Source: Kineosphaera limosa NBRC 100340 (lineage in GTDB: Bacteria; Actinomycetota; Actinomycetes; Actinomycetales; Dermatophilaceae). From it: DNA of 64,000 nt. Position 1 is the stretch's first letter, and every line of letters starts with the position of its first letter. A program made the translations under genes and the position numbers. Location: assembly GCF_000298215.1 (NCBI RefSeq), contig NZ_BAHD01000004.1, forward strand, positions 62,001 through 126,000, given 5' to 3'. Shown piece after piece: positions 8,245 to 17,270 of this stretch. Under the pieces are notes generated by a model. That model had not been told where the DNA came from. It did no database searches and saw only the letters and a list, made by a program, of their open reading frames with translations.

Positions 8245-9783
8245 ATGTCGTCGAGCGTCCTTCGCGCGGGTGCCCAGAGGTCCGATGGTTCTCTGGTCGG
8301 CGACGAGCGGCCCACGGCGCCCGGCGACAGCGTGGGTGACGGGCTGCGGCGGGTCGCGATCGTCAGCCTGGGCTGCTCGCGCAACGATGTCGACTCCGAG
8401 GAGCTCGCGGGCCGCCTCCAGGCCAACGGTTGGCAGCTCGTCGCAGAACCTGCCGACGCCGATGTCGCGGTCGTCAACACGTGCGGTTTCGTGGAGCAGG
8501 CCAAGAAGGACTCGATCGACACAATCCTGGCGCTGCACGACCTCAAGGGCAGCGCCCGCACCAGCGCGGTCGTCGCCGTCGGCTGCCTGGCCGAACGGTA
8601 CGGCCGCGAGCTGGCCGACGAACTGCCGGAGGCGGACGCGGTGCTGGGCTTCGACTCCTACACCGAAATGTCGGCGCAGCTGCGCGGCATCCTCGAGGGC
8701 GAACGGCCGGTCGCGCACGTCCCGCGGGACCGGCGCACGTTGTTGCCCATCGCCCCCAGTGCCCGGCCGGTGGCCGCGGCGCAGCTCGCCGTGCCGGGGC
8801 ACGGGGGAGGGGCCGGCGGTTTTCCCGCAGGCGGCGCGTCGGTGCTGCGGGCCCGCCTCGACAACCGGCCGTGGGCGCCGCTGAAGATCGCCAGCGGCTG
8901 CGATCGCCGGTGCGCGTTCTGCGCGATCCCCGCCTTCCGCGGCTCGTTCGTCTCGCGCCACCCCGACGAGGTGCTCGCCGAGGCGCGCTGGCTGGCCGAC
9001 CAGGGGGTGCGCGAGGTGCTGCTGGTCTCGGAGAACTCGACCTCCTACGGCAAAGACCTGGGCGATCTGCGCTTGCTCGACCGGCTCCTGCCGCAGTTGG
9101 CCAGCGTCGACGGGCTGGACGTCGTGCGCGTCTCCTACCTGCAGCCCGCCGAAATGCGACCCGACCTCATCGATGTGATGACCTCGACGCCCAAGGTCGC
9201 GCCGTACTTCGACCTGTCGTTCCAGCACGCGTCGGGTCCGCTGCTGCGGCGGATGCGTCGCTTCGGCGACCGCGAGTCGTTCCTACGGCTCATCGAGACG
9301 ATCCGTGACCGCGTGCCCCAGGCGGGCATTCGCTGCAATGTCATCGTCGGCTTCCCTGGCGAGTCGCAGGCCGACGTGGAGCAGCTGTGCGGCTTCATCG
9401 CCGACGCCGGCCTCGACGCCATCGGCGTCTTCGGCTACTCCGACGAGGACGGCACGGAGGCGGAGGGTCTCGACGGTCACCTGCCGCAGGAGGTGATCGA
9501 CGAGCGGGTCGAGCGGATCAGCGACCTCGTCGAGGCGGCGGTCGCTGCGCGGGCCGCCGATCGCGTCGGCGACCAGGTGAGCGTGCTCATCGAGAGTGAG
9601 GACGCCGATGCGGAGGGTCTTATGGGGCGTGCCCTGCACCAGGGGCCGGAGGTCGACGGCACCTGCCTGATCGTCGCTCCCGAGGACAGTGCGTACGCGG
9701 TGGGGCACGTGGTGTCAGGGGTGGTCGTCGACAGCGACGGGGTCGATCTCGTCGTTCGGGCCGACGCGACGGTGCCGGCATGA
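8245..9783 (+). CDS. rimO: Ribosomal protein uS12 methylthiotransferase RimO
   Basis: Radical-SAM enzyme that adds a methylthio group to an Asp of ribosomal protein S12. 512 residues. The UPF0004 domain has Cys44, Cys80 and Cys114 for the auxiliary Fe-S cluster; the radical-SAM cluster is C219-x3-C223-x2-C226 (CDRRCAFC); a TRAM domain closes the protein. The inter-domain insert (about 165-205) is Gly/Ala/Pro-rich and longer than in enterobacteria. [12 protein letters not shown] at 41-52 separates RimO from MiaB, whose own gene is at 20978. It overlaps pgsA by 4 nt (ATGA). Confidence 0.93.
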   Translation: MSSSVLRAGAQRSDGSLVGDERPTAPGDSVGDGLRRVAIVSLGCSRNDVDSEELAGRLQANGWQLVAEPADADVAVVNTCGFVEQAKKDSIDTILALHDLKGSARTSAVVAVGCLAERYGRELADELPEADAVLGFDSYTEMSAQLRGILEGERPVAHVPRDRRTLLPIAPSARPVAAAQLAVPGHGGGAGGFPAGGASVLRARLDNRPWAPLKIASGCDRRCAFCAIPAFRGSFVSRHPDEVLAEARWLADQGVREVLLVSENSTSYGKDLGDLRLLDRLLPQLASVDGLDVVRVSYLQPAEMRPDLIDVMTSTPKVAPYFDLSFQHASGPLLRRMRRFGDRESFLRLIETIRDRVPQAGIRCNVIVGFPGESQADVEQLCGFIADAGLDAIGVFGYSDEDGTEAEGLDGHLPQEVIDERVERISDLVEAAVAARAADRVGDQVSVLIESEDADAEGLMGRALHQGPEVDGTCLIVAPEDSAYAVGHVVSGVVVDSDGVDLVVRADATVPA

Positions 9784-10415
9784 GCGCCGGGGACGCCTCC
9801 GGCCCGCGGCGCGACGGGGGGCCTGAGGACATCGACGGTCTCGCGGCGCAGCCGGCGCCGGTGAGCAACTGGAATATCGCCAACGCCTTGACCGTCGCGC
9901 GGATCGTCATGGTGCCGGTCTTCGGCTGGCTGCTGCTGTACGACGCGGGGCAATCCCCGGCCTGGCGCTGGACCGCACTGGTGGTCTTCGTCGTCGCGAT
10001 GGCGACCGACCGCTTGGACGGCCAGTTGGCGCGCTCCCGCGGCCTCATCACCGATTTCGGCAAGCTCGCGGACCCCATCGCCGACAAGGCGCTGACCGGA
10101 ATGGCGTTCATCGGGCTCAGCCTCATCGGGCACCTGTGGTGGTGGGTGACGATCGTGGTGCTCGCGCGTGAGATCGGCATCACGCTGCTGCGGTTCGTCG
10201 TCGTCCGCTACGGGGTCATGCCCGCCAGCCGCGGGGGCAAGCTGAAGACGGTGCTGCAGGCGGTGGCGCTCGGCATGCTCATCGCGCCGATCGGCGGTTT
10301 CTGGCCGGTGCTGGCCGGTGTGGTCATGGCTGTCGCGGTCATCGTCACCCTGGTGACCGGCGCGGACTACGTGCTGCAGGCGCGCCGCCTGGCGGCGGGC
10401 GCGCGGTCGTCATGA
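9780..10415 (+). CDS. pgsA: CDP-diacylglycerol--glycerol-3-phosphate 3-phosphatidyltransferase
   Basis: Integral membrane enzyme making phosphatidylglycerol phosphate from CDP-diacylglycerol. 211 residues with about five to six hydrophobic helices. The CDP-alcohol phosphotransferase signature D-x2-DG-x2-AR-x8-G-x3-D-x3-D is complete, running from DRLDGQLAR to GKLADPIAD. The start overlaps the rimO stop and the stop overlaps the cinA start (both ATGA), giving a translationally coupled rimO-pgsA-cinA unit conserved in actinobacteria. The first 30 residues are hydrophilic and Gly/Ala-rich. Confidence 0.92.
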   Translation: MSAGDASGPRRDGGPEDIDGLAAQPAPVSNWNIANALTVARIVMVPVFGWLLLYDAGQSPAWRWTALVVFVVAMATDRLDGQLARSRGLITDFGKLADPIADKALTGMAFIGLSLIGHLWWWVTIVVLAREIGITLLRFVVVRYGVMPASRGGKLKTVLQAVALGMLIAPIGGFWPVLAGVVMAVAVIVTLVTGADYVLQARRLAAGARSS

Positions 10416-11026
10416 GTGACCGCCGGCCGGGCTCGGGCGACGGTCTGGGCGAGGCAGGCGACGAGGCAGCGGCCGGCGGCCGGGTCGGCGAGTTCTGGAC
10501 GCCTCGCGATACCGCCGATCTCGTCGCCTGGCTGGCCCAGCATGGCCAGACCGTGGCCACCGCGGAATCCCTCACCGGCGGGCTTGTGGTCGCTGCGCTC
10601 ACGGACCCGCCCGGTGCCTCGGCCGTCGTCCGCGGCGGGATCGTGGCCTACCACAGCGACATCAAGGCGGCCCTGGTCGGCGTCTCCCCGCAGGTGCTGG
10701 CCGGGGGAGCGGTCCAGGCTCAGGTGGCGCTGGAGCTAGCGGCCGGTGCTCGCCGGCAGCTCCGGGCGACGTGGGGCGTGGGAACGACGGGTGTTGCCGG
10801 GCCCGAACCCGCGGACGGTCAGCCCGTCGGCACCGTGTTCATCGCGGTGTGCGGCGAGAACGCCGCCGGCGAGGGTGTCGATTCGGTCGTCGCGCTGAAC
10901 CTGGCGGGTGATCGGGCAGCGATTCGGGAGGCGACCGTCAGGAGCGCCGTGGCACTGCTCGGGGAGACCGCCCGCGGGGGTGTTGTCGACCGCCCGGGCC
11001 CGGCTTCCCGGCCGCCACAGCGTTGA
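10412..11026 (+). CDS. pncC: CinA-type nicotinamide-nucleotide amidohydrolase
   Basis: Stand-alone CinA C-terminal domain that deamidates nicotinamide mononucleotide to nicotinate mononucleotide in pyridine-nucleotide salvage. 204 residues. Diagnostic stretches are TVATAESLTGGLV, VVRGGIVAYHSDIK and GVGTTGVAGPEPADGQPVGTV. The first 28 residues are a variable Gly/Ala-rich tail. ATGA overlap with pgsA. In actinobacteria this gene commonly sits between pgsA and clgR, as here. It lacks the N-terminal ADP-ribose pyrophosphatase domain of full-length CinA, so a competence role should not be assumed. Confidence 0.9.
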   Translation: MSDRRPGSGDGLGEAGDEAAAGGRVGEFWTPRDTADLVAWLAQHGQTVATAESLTGGLVVAALTDPPGASAVVRGGIVAYHSDIKAALVGVSPQVLAGGAVQAQVALELAAGARRQLRATWGVGTTGVAGPEPADGQPVGTVFIAVCGENAAGEGVDSVVALNLAGDRAAIREATVRSAVALLGETARGGVVDRPGPASRPPQR

Positions 11027-11149
11027 CCAGGTACCGTGAGAAGGAACAACTTCGTAGCCTGCCAGCGTTTATGGCCCGTATTGGGCTGGAGGTGCCGGCC
11101 GGAGACGGGGCTCCGAGTCGGCGCACAGCGCTCCGATTCGGGTGTGTCC

Positions 11150-11163
11150 GTTCGCGAGACGTG
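11150..11163 (+). promoter_or_regulatory. Possible ClgR operator (weak)
   Basis: GTTCGC-N5-GTG immediately upstream of clgR resembles the GTTCGC-N5-GCG motif described for ClgR targets, with one mismatch in the right half. clgR is autoregulated in relatives; the match here is suggestive only. Confidence 0.25.
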
Positions 11164-11174
11164 TAGGAGGCGTC

Positions 11175-11480
11175 ATGGTCGTCGTGTTGCGCCGCGAAGT
11201 CGGTGACGTGCTGCGCACGCGCCGGGTCGATCTCGGGCGGACCTTGCGTGATGTTTCGGCACAGGCTTCTGTGTCTTTGGGTTACCTCAGCGAGGTAGAG
11301 CGCGGCGAGAAGGAGGCCTCCTCCGAGTTGCTCGCCAGCATTTGCGCGGCTCTGGAGTTGCCGATGTCGGCGATGCTGCGCAACGTCTCCGAGCGTGTTG
11401 AGCGTGCCGAGAACCTCAGTGCCCCGGTCGCGTTGCCGGTGCGCACCGCCGAGCAGCAGGTCCGCGCCTCCGCAGCCTGA
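11175..11480 (+). CDS. clgR: ClgR-type helix-turn-helix transcriptional regulator
   Basis: Cytosolic XRE-family activator that in actinobacteria turns on clp protease and stress genes. 101 residues. The HTH lies at about 17-50 with [22 protein letters not shown], followed by [11 protein letters not shown]; this is the characteristic ClgR HTH. The ATG at 11175 has an ideal AGGAGG (11165-11170) four bases upstream, while an earlier in-frame ATG at 11142 has none. The position after pgsA-cinA matches the conserved actinobacterial order. It converges on lhr, with 74 bp between the stop codons. Confidence 0.9.
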   Translation: MVVVLRREVGDVLRTRRVDLGRTLRDVSAQASVSLGYLSEVERGEKEASSELLASICAALELPMSAMLRNVSERVERAENLSAPVALPVRTAEQQVRASAA

Positions 11481-11554
11481 GCTACCGGTGGGCTCTGGTC
11501 GTCGCCGTTCGCCGGTGAGCCGACTGCTATCGCACAACGTGGGCGTGTCAGTGG

Positions 11555-14500
11555 TCAGCGGCGTAGCCGCAGGCCCTGCGGGGTGAGGTGGAAGCCAGCG
11601 TCGGTCAGGGCCTGCACGAGCGGGTGCTGCGACCCCAGGAGCTGCCTACCGTCAGCCGTGCTGATCGTCAGTGTGCCCATCGCACCCCGATGCACCGCGG
11701 ACGCCAGGGCGCTCGCCGCGTCGGCCAGGGCCGCGGGGTCCGCAGTCCAGGTCAACAGGGTGCGGCCGCCGCGCTCCAGGTAGAGAACCAGCTCACCCGC
11801 CCGCAGGACGACCACGGACCCCGCCTTGCGGCCCGGGCGATGCCCGCTGCTTTCCCCGGCGCCGCTGGTGGTGCCGCCCTTGCTGCCGCCGTCAGTGCCG
11901 CTGCTTCTGCCGCTGTCGCTGTTGCTCCCATTCGCAGCGCCGCCCCGGCTCTCCGGGCCGCTGCCACGCTCGGCGCTCTGGCTCGTGGCACCGTCGCGTC
12001 GTCGGGCCGGCTCGGCGCGCAAGCCTGAGCTGGCGGGCCAGGGGAGCGCGGCACCATACGGATTCGCGGGGTCCGTGGCGGCCAGCAGGAGCACCCCCGG
12101 GGCGCCATGCCCCTCGTGCTCGGTGCCGCGCCTCGCCGGGCCGCCCGTCGCTGGCCCGCGCTGCCCGGTCACGCCGGGCCGGCCCGGAAACCCTGCGGTG
12201 GCCGTGTCCTGCTCGTTCGGTGCCGGCGCCCGTAGTTGGTCGATGGCCGATGGCGGCGCGAACTGGGAGGCGCCCAACCCCTCGACGAGGTAGCCGCGGC
12301 GCACCTGGCCCGACTCCTCGGCGCGGGCGAGCACCTTGTAGACGGCTGCGAACCCGCCGTCGATCTCCTCGGCGGTCACGGCGCCGCGGGTGACGACGCC
12401 GTGGCGTAGCAGCAGCATCTCGGCTGCGGCTACAGCGCGCGTCGTCGCCTCCGACACCGGGACGGGGAGCAGCGCCCACCGACCTGCTGTGGCGCCCGCC
12501 CGGGCACCCAGGCCGGAGCGTCGCGCAGCGCCGATCCGCATTCTCCCGGCCGTGCCCGCCGTCCCGGCCGTGCCCGCCGTCCCGGCCGTGCCCGCCGTCC
12601 CGGCCGGGGCCGTCGTCCCGGCCGAGCTACTGGTCCCGGCTGCACCCGGTGCCGCCGCAGCTCCCGGTGCGACGGCAGAGCCCGGCGCCGCGGTGGATCC
12701 CACGCCGGACCTCAACGAGCCGAGGGACCCCAGTCCGGTGCCGACGCGCGAACTGAGTCGCCGTCCCCGCGGAGGCTGTCGGCGCCGTTTGTGGGCTCCG
12801 GAGTTGTCGATGCGAGCCCGTACCGCGCCAAACCCGTCTGTGCTCACGCGCCCCTGGTGTGCCAGCTCCCACAGCAGCTGCTCGATATCCACGGGCAGCT
12901 CGGGCACCCTTTCGCGCACCCGCTGTTCGAGCGCATCCGCGAAGAAGCCGGCGCCGCCTGCCAGCAGCTCGAGCAGCGCCTCCTCGGCGGCTGGATTCGA
13001 CGGGGCGCTCGGCGGTGCGCAGGGAGCCAGCGTGAGTTCGGCGGTGGCGGTCGGATGCAGGGAGATCCACAGGTCGCCGCCGGGGATGGCGCCGTGCGCC
13101 TGCCAGCAGACCTCACCGGTGGCCAGCGCCTCGTCGAGCAACTGCGGGGTGTATCCGGCGACCCGCGCGGGCAGCACGAGAGACTCCAGCGCGCTGGCGG
13201 GAATCCGCGCCCCCGCCAACTGCTCCACGGCCTGCAACAGGCCGTCCAGGCCGCGCAGGCGCCCGGGCACGCCCTGCCAGCGCGCCAGAAAGCGGGCGAG
13301 GTCGACCGGTGCCACCGGCTCCAACTCGGCGCGTAGCGCCGCGAGCGACCGCCGTTTGAGGCGCCGCAGCACGTTCGCGTCGCACACGTCGTCGCCGTGA
13401 TCGTCGGGTGCGCGTAGCTCGGTGGGTTGCAGCGGGCCCTGCACGAGCCGCCCGGCGGCGACCAAGCCCGCCAGGACAACGCGGGCGACCTCCGCCGCCA
13501 GTCCGAACCGGCCGGCGGCGGCGCCGGGCGTGAACGGCCCCCGCGTGGCGGCGTACTGGGCGAGCAGCGAGGCGAGGGGGTCGTCACCGGCGTCGAGATA
13601 GGCGTCGGGGATACCGACGGGCAGCGCGACCCCGAGCCCGTCGCGCAGGCGACCGGCGTCCTCCACGACCGCCCACCGGGGCGTGCCGTTGATGCGCACC
13701 GCGATGACCCGCCGGGAGCGGTCGAGCTCGGCCAGCCACTGGGGCACCTGCGCGGCCGCGTCGGGCACGGTGCGTTCGGCGATCTCGTCGGTCGACAGCG
13801 GGCCCACCCGGCGCAGCAAATCGGTGACGTCTTCGGCGTGGCGGCAGCGGCGTTGCTCGGTGAGCTGCTGCAACTCGGCCTCGACGTCGAGCACGGCCTG
13901 CGGGTCGAGCAGGTCTCGCACGAGCGCGCCGTCGGTGCCCAGCAGCTCGGCCAGCAGACCGGGGTCCAGGGCGAGCGCTGCCGCCCGCCGCTCCGCCAGC
14001 GGCGAGTCGCCCTCGTACAAGAACTGCGCGACGTAACCGAACATGAGGCTGCGGGCGAACGGCGACGCCGACGGTGTCTGCACGTGCGTCACCTGCACCC
14101 GGCCGGCCTCGATCTGCCCGATGAGCGCGCGCAGCCCCGGCACGTCGAAGACGTCCTGCAGGCATTCACGGACGGCCTCCAACACGATGGGGAACTGCGG
14201 GTACCGCGAGGCCACCGCCAGCAGGTGGGTGGCCCGCTGCCGCTGTTGCCAGAGCGCCTGCCGGCGGCCCGGGTTGCGCCGGGGTAGGAGCAACGCCCGG
14301 GCCGCGCACTCTCGGAAGCGGGACGCAAATAGGGCCGAGCCGCCGATCTGGTCGGTCACGATCTCGCCGATCTCGTCGGCACCGGGAAGGATCGCCTCCG
14401 CCAGTCGGCCCGCCCAGCCACCGTCGTCCTCGTCGAGATCCGCGTCGGGCAGGCTGACGACGATCCCGTCGTCACCGTGCATGATCTGCGGGTCGACGCC

Positions 14501-16849
14501 GAACCGTTCTCGTAGCCGCGCCCCGATCGCCAGCGCCCACGGCGCGTGCACCTGCGCGCCGTACGGGGAGTGCAGCACGATGCGCCAGTCGCCGAGCTCG
14601 TCGCGAAAGCGCTCGAGAATGAGGTTTCGGTCGTCCGGGACCTGGCCCGTGGCCTCCCGCTGTTCGGCCAGGTAGGCGAGCAGGTTGTCGCGGGCCCACT
14701 CGTCGAGCCCGGCGTCGGCCAGCCGCTGTCGGGCCTGCCCGGCGCCTGCGGTCGAGACCTCGCGGACGAAAGCGCCCACCGCGGTGCCCAGCTCGCTGCC
14801 CCGGCCGATGCCGTCGCCCTTCCAGAAGGGCAGCCGCCCCGGGGCCCCCGGGGCCGGCGACACCAGCACGCGGTCGTGGGTGATGTCCTCGATGCGCCAC
14901 GAGGAGGTGCCCAGGGTGAAGACGTCGCCGACCCGCGACTCGTAGACCATCTCCTCGTCGAGCTCGCCGACGCGGCGCCCGGTGCCCTCGGCGCCGGCGA
15001 GGAAGACCCCGAACAGCCCCCGATCGGGAATGGTTCCGCCGCTGGTCACCGCCAACCGCAACGCGCCGGGGCGACCCGAAAGCACGTCGGTGGCGCGATC
15101 CCAGACGATGCGGGGGCGTAGCTCGGCGAACTCCTCCGAGGGATAGCGGCCGGCGAGCATGTCGAGCACCGACTCCAGCACCGGTCGCGACAGCGACGCA
15201 TAGGGGGCAGTGCGCCGCATCAGGGCCAGCAGCGCTTCGACGCCCCACTCGTCCTGCGAGCACATCGCCACAACCTGCTGGGCCAGCACGTCGAGCGGAT
15301 TGGCGGGGATGTGCACCTCCTCGATGGCCCCCGCTCGCATCCGCTCGACGACGACCGCCGTCTGCACGAGGTCACCGCGGAACTTGGGAAAGAACACGCC
15401 ACGGGAGACGGCCCCGACCTGGTGGCCGGCGCGCCCAACACGCTGCAGCGCGCTCGCGACCGTGGGGGGCGACTCGACTTGGATCACCAGGTCGACGGCG
15501 CCCATGTCGATGCCCAGTTCGAGGCTGCTCGTGGCCACGACCGCCGGTAGCCGCCCGCTTTTGAGGTCGTCCTCGATGACCGCCCGAGCCTCCTTGCTGA
15601 CCGACCCGTGGTGGGCCCGAGCAACCACCCCTGGGGCGCCCTGGGCTACCCCGGAAGCGAGAATCTGGGCCGGCGGCGACGGACTCCCCACGCGCAGCGG
15701 GGTGTGCCGCGCATCGGCGCGCGCCGAGCCCGCCGGTACCTCTTGCGCCTCCAGCGCCTCCGCTTGCGCGGCCAGGCGTTCGTCCCACAACTCGTTCAAG
15801 CGGGCGGTGAGCCGTTCGGCCAACCGCCGGGAGTTGACGAACACGAGGGTGGACCGGTGGGCGGTCACCAGGTCGAGCACACGCTCTTCCACGTGGGGCC
15901 AGATCGAGGCCCCGGCAGCGGCATCCGACCCGCTCGCCGAATCGGAGGCGGTGCGGGGGTCGGGAGCCCAGATGTCGTCCCAGTCAGACACGCTCGGGCC
16001 TGCGGCGGGCTCGCCACTGTCGCCGCCCTGCTGGCCGGCCGACCTGTTCGCGGCGGCGATCGGTCGCGGCGAGGTGTCGCTGGGCGTCGCGATGACACCC
16101 GGCGGTCCGCCGAGCTCCCCGAGGTCGGCCACGGGCACCTGCACGTGCAGGTCCCATTTCTTGGTCGACGGTGGTTGCACGATGCGCACCGGCTCTGGCC
16201 CGGCCAAGAACCGCGAGACCGCCGCCACAGGCCGCACGGTCGCGGACAGCCCCACGCGCTGGGCGGGCCGCGCCAACAGTTCGTCGAGTCGCGAGAGGCT
16301 GACCGCCAGGTGCGCCCCCCGCTTGGTGCCGGCCACCGCGTGGATCTCGTCGATGATGACCGTCTCCACCCCGCGTAGCGCCTCCCGCGCGCTCGAGGTG
16401 AGCAGCAGGAACAGCGATTCGGGGGTGGTGATGAGGATGTCGGCGGGGTTGCGAGCGAACTCTCGGCGCTCCTGGGCGGGTGTGTCGCCCGAGCGCACCG
16501 CTACCCGCACCCCGGGCGCGTCGACGCCCAGTCGACGCGCGGCGCCGGCGATACCCACCAGGGGCGACCGCAGGTTGCGCTCGATGTCGACCGCCAGCGC
16601 CTTCAACGGCGAGACGTAGAGCACCCGAGTAGCAGACCGGGTGGGCGGTGTGGGGTCGGCATGCAGTCGGTCCAGCGCCCACAGGAACGCCGAGAGCGTC
16701 TTGCCGGAGCCGGTGGGGGCCACGACGAGCGTGTGCTCGCCGGAGGCGATCGCCTCCCAGGCAGCGACCTGCGCAGGCGTTGGGCCCGCGAAGGCGCCCG
16801 TGAACCACTCCCGGGTCGCGGGAGAGAAACGGGCCAGTACGTCGGACAT
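11555..16849 (-). CDS. lhr: Large ATP-dependent helicase Lhr
   Basis: Superfamily 2 DNA/RNA-DNA translocase implicated in repair of mitomycin-type damage in mycobacteria. 1764 residues from the ATG at 16849-16847. Walker A APTGSGKT is at 44-51, and the Walker B-type box is DEIH in TVIIDEIHAVAGTKRG. An insert rich in Ser/Asp/Ala (about 265-310) interrupts the helicase core, and the long Lhr C-terminal winged-helix/beta-barrel region follows. Near the C-terminus are two low-complexity inserts, a Gly-Thr-Ala repeat and a Ser/Gly-rich stretch before GRKAGSVVVL. A GTG two codons earlier is possible, but the -10-like element 6 nt before the ATG favours the ATG. Over 1700 residues exceeds the ~1500 of most homologues because of these inserts. 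Confidence 0.93.
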   Translation of the reverse strand: MSDVLARFSPATREWFTGAFAGPTPAQVAAWEAIASGEHTLVVAPTGSGKTLSAFLWALDRLHADPTPPTRSATRVLYVSPLKALAVDIERNLRSPLVGIAGAARRLGVDAPGVRVAVRSGDTPAQERREFARNPADILITTPESLFLLLTSSAREALRGVETVIIDEIHAVAGTKRGAHLAVSLSRLDELLARPAQRVGLSATVRPVAAVSRFLAGPEPVRIVQPPSTKKWDLHVQVPVADLGELGGPPGVIATPSDTSPRPIAAANRSAGQQGGDSGEPAAGPSVSDWDDIWAPDPRTASDSASGSDAAAGASIWPHVEERVLDLVTAHRSTLVFVNSRRLAERLTARLNELWDERLAAQAEALEAQEVPAGSARADARHTPLRVGSPSPPAQILASGVAQGAPGVVARAHHGSVSKEARAVIEDDLKSGRLPAVVATSSLELGIDMGAVDLVIQVESPPTVASALQRVGRAGHQVGAVSRGVFFPKFRGDLVQTAVVVERMRAGAIEEVHIPANPLDVLAQQVVAMCSQDEWGVEALLALMRRTAPYASLSRPVLESVLDMLAGRYPSEEFAELRPRIVWDRATDVLSGRPGALRLAVTSGGTIPDRGLFGVFLAGAEGTGRRVGELDEEMVYESRVGDVFTLGTSSWRIEDITHDRVLVSPAPGAPGRLPFWKGDGIGRGSELGTAVGAFVREVSTAGAGQARQRLADAGLDEWARDNLLAYLAEQREATGQVPDDRNLILERFRDELGDWRIVLHSPYGAQVHAPWALAIGARLRERFGVDPQIMHGDDGIVVSLPDADLDEDDGGWAGRLAEAILPGADEIGEIVTDQIGGSALFASRFRECAARALLLPRRNPGRRQALWQQRQRATHLLAVASRYPQFPIVLEAVRECLQDVFDVPGLRALIGQIEAGRVQVTHVQTPSASPFARSLMFGYVAQFLYEGDSPLAERRAAALALDPGLLAELLGTDGALVRDLLDPQAVLDVEAELQQLTEQRRCRHAEDVTDLLRRVGPLSTDEIAERTVPDAAAQVPQWLAELDRSRRVIAVRINGTPRWAVVEDAGRLRDGLGVALPVGIPDAYLDAGDDPLASLLAQYAATRGPFTPGAAAGRFGLAAEVARVVLAGLVAAGRLVQGPLQPTELRAPDDHGDDVCDANVLRRLKRRSLAALRAELEPVAPVDLARFLARWQGVPGRLRGLDGLLQAVEQLAGARIPASALESLVLPARVAGYTPQLLDEALATGEVCWQAHGAIPGGDLWISLHPTATAELTLAPCAPPSAPSNPAAEEALLELLAGGAGFFADALEQRVRERVPELPVDIEQLLWELAHQGRVSTDGFGAVRARIDNSGAHKRRRQPPRGRRLSSRVGTGLGSLGSLRSGVGSTAAPGSAVAPGAAAAPGAAGTSSSAGTTAPAGTAGTAGTAGTAGTAGTAGRMRIGAARRSGLGARAGATAGRWALLPVPVSEATTRAVAAAEMLLLRHGVVTRGAVTAEEIDGGFAAVYKVLARAEESGQVRRGYLVEGLGASQFAPPSAIDQLRAPAPNEQDTATAGFPGRPGVTGQRGPATGGPARRGTEHEGHGAPGVLLLAATDPANPYGAALPWPASSGLRAEPARRRDGATSQSAERGSGPESRGGAANGSNSDSGRSSGTDGGSKGGTTSGAGESSGHRPGRKAGSVVVLRAGELVLYLERGGRTLLTWTADPAALADAASALASAVHRGAMGTLTISTADGRQLLGSQHPLVQALTDAGFHLTPQGLRLRR
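12545..12607. repeat. 18-nt tandem repeat inside lhr
   Basis: Three exact copies of an 18-nt unit (12545-12562, 12563-12580, 12581-12598) and a partial fourth. It is in frame and encodes alternating Gly-Thr-Ala triplets in the Lhr C-terminal linker. Copy-number change would keep the frame. Confidence 0.9.
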
Positions 16850-16855
16850 GCGCAC

Positions 16856-16878
16856 AGGCTCTCACCCACGACCGACAA
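16856..16878 (-). promoter_or_regulatory. RecA-NDp-like promoter of lhr
   Basis: On the minus strand TTGTCGGTC (16878-16870), eight bases, GAGCCT (16861-16856). It differs from the consensus at the last -35 base and at the first base of the -10. It ends 6 nt before the lhr ATG. The 28 nt up to 16897 are nearly repeated at 54913-54940. Confidence 0.45.
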
Positions 16879-16976
16879 GATTCGCCATCTGGCCGCTACA
16901 CCCCTACCCACCTGCAGGAACGTGAACCAGAGGCGGCGGCAACCCAGGCTCTGGGTGCATGAGGTTGACTGGGCGG

Positions 16977-17210
16977 ATGCGACTGAGTCAGTTCTGGCAG
17001 CTCATGGACGACGAGTTCGGCGGCGCCTACGCGCGCACCTTGGCCGTCCACCAGAGCCTGCCCGACCTGGGTGGGCGCACGGCCGACGAAGCGCTCACCC
17101 AGGGCGTACCGCCGCGGCAGGTGTGGGACGCGGTGTGCGAGCAGATGCAGGTGCCGATCGAGCGTCGCCTCGGCATCGACCGGCCTGCCAAACCGGGCAA
17201 CCCGGACTGA
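16977..17210 (+). CDS. DUF3046 family small protein
   Basis: A 77-residue cytosolic protein of unknown function found upstream of recA in most actinobacteria. It opens with MRLSQFWQLMDDEFGGAYA and contains LGGRTADEAL and a PPRQVWDAVCEQMQVP segment, the conserved core of the family. The ATG at 16977 was chosen because family members begin MRLT/S-x-FW; an ATG at 16959 would add six residues that happen to repeat MRLT. It lies between divergent lhr and convergent usp, so it is a single-gene unit. No function is inferred. Confidence 0.8.
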   Translation: MRLSQFWQLMDDEFGGAYARTLAVHQSLPDLGGRTADEALTQGVPPRQVWDAVCEQMQVPIERRLGIDRPAKPGNPD

Positions 17211-17270
17211 GTCCTACGCCGAACTCTCTACACCGAACGTCGGCGCAGTGCGCCCGGACCCGGCGAAGCC

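Noticed and set aside
11545-11570. TGTCAGTG near the end of lhr on the plus strand as another RecA-NDp site
   Set aside because: No TAnnnT at the required spacing and no gene start follows.
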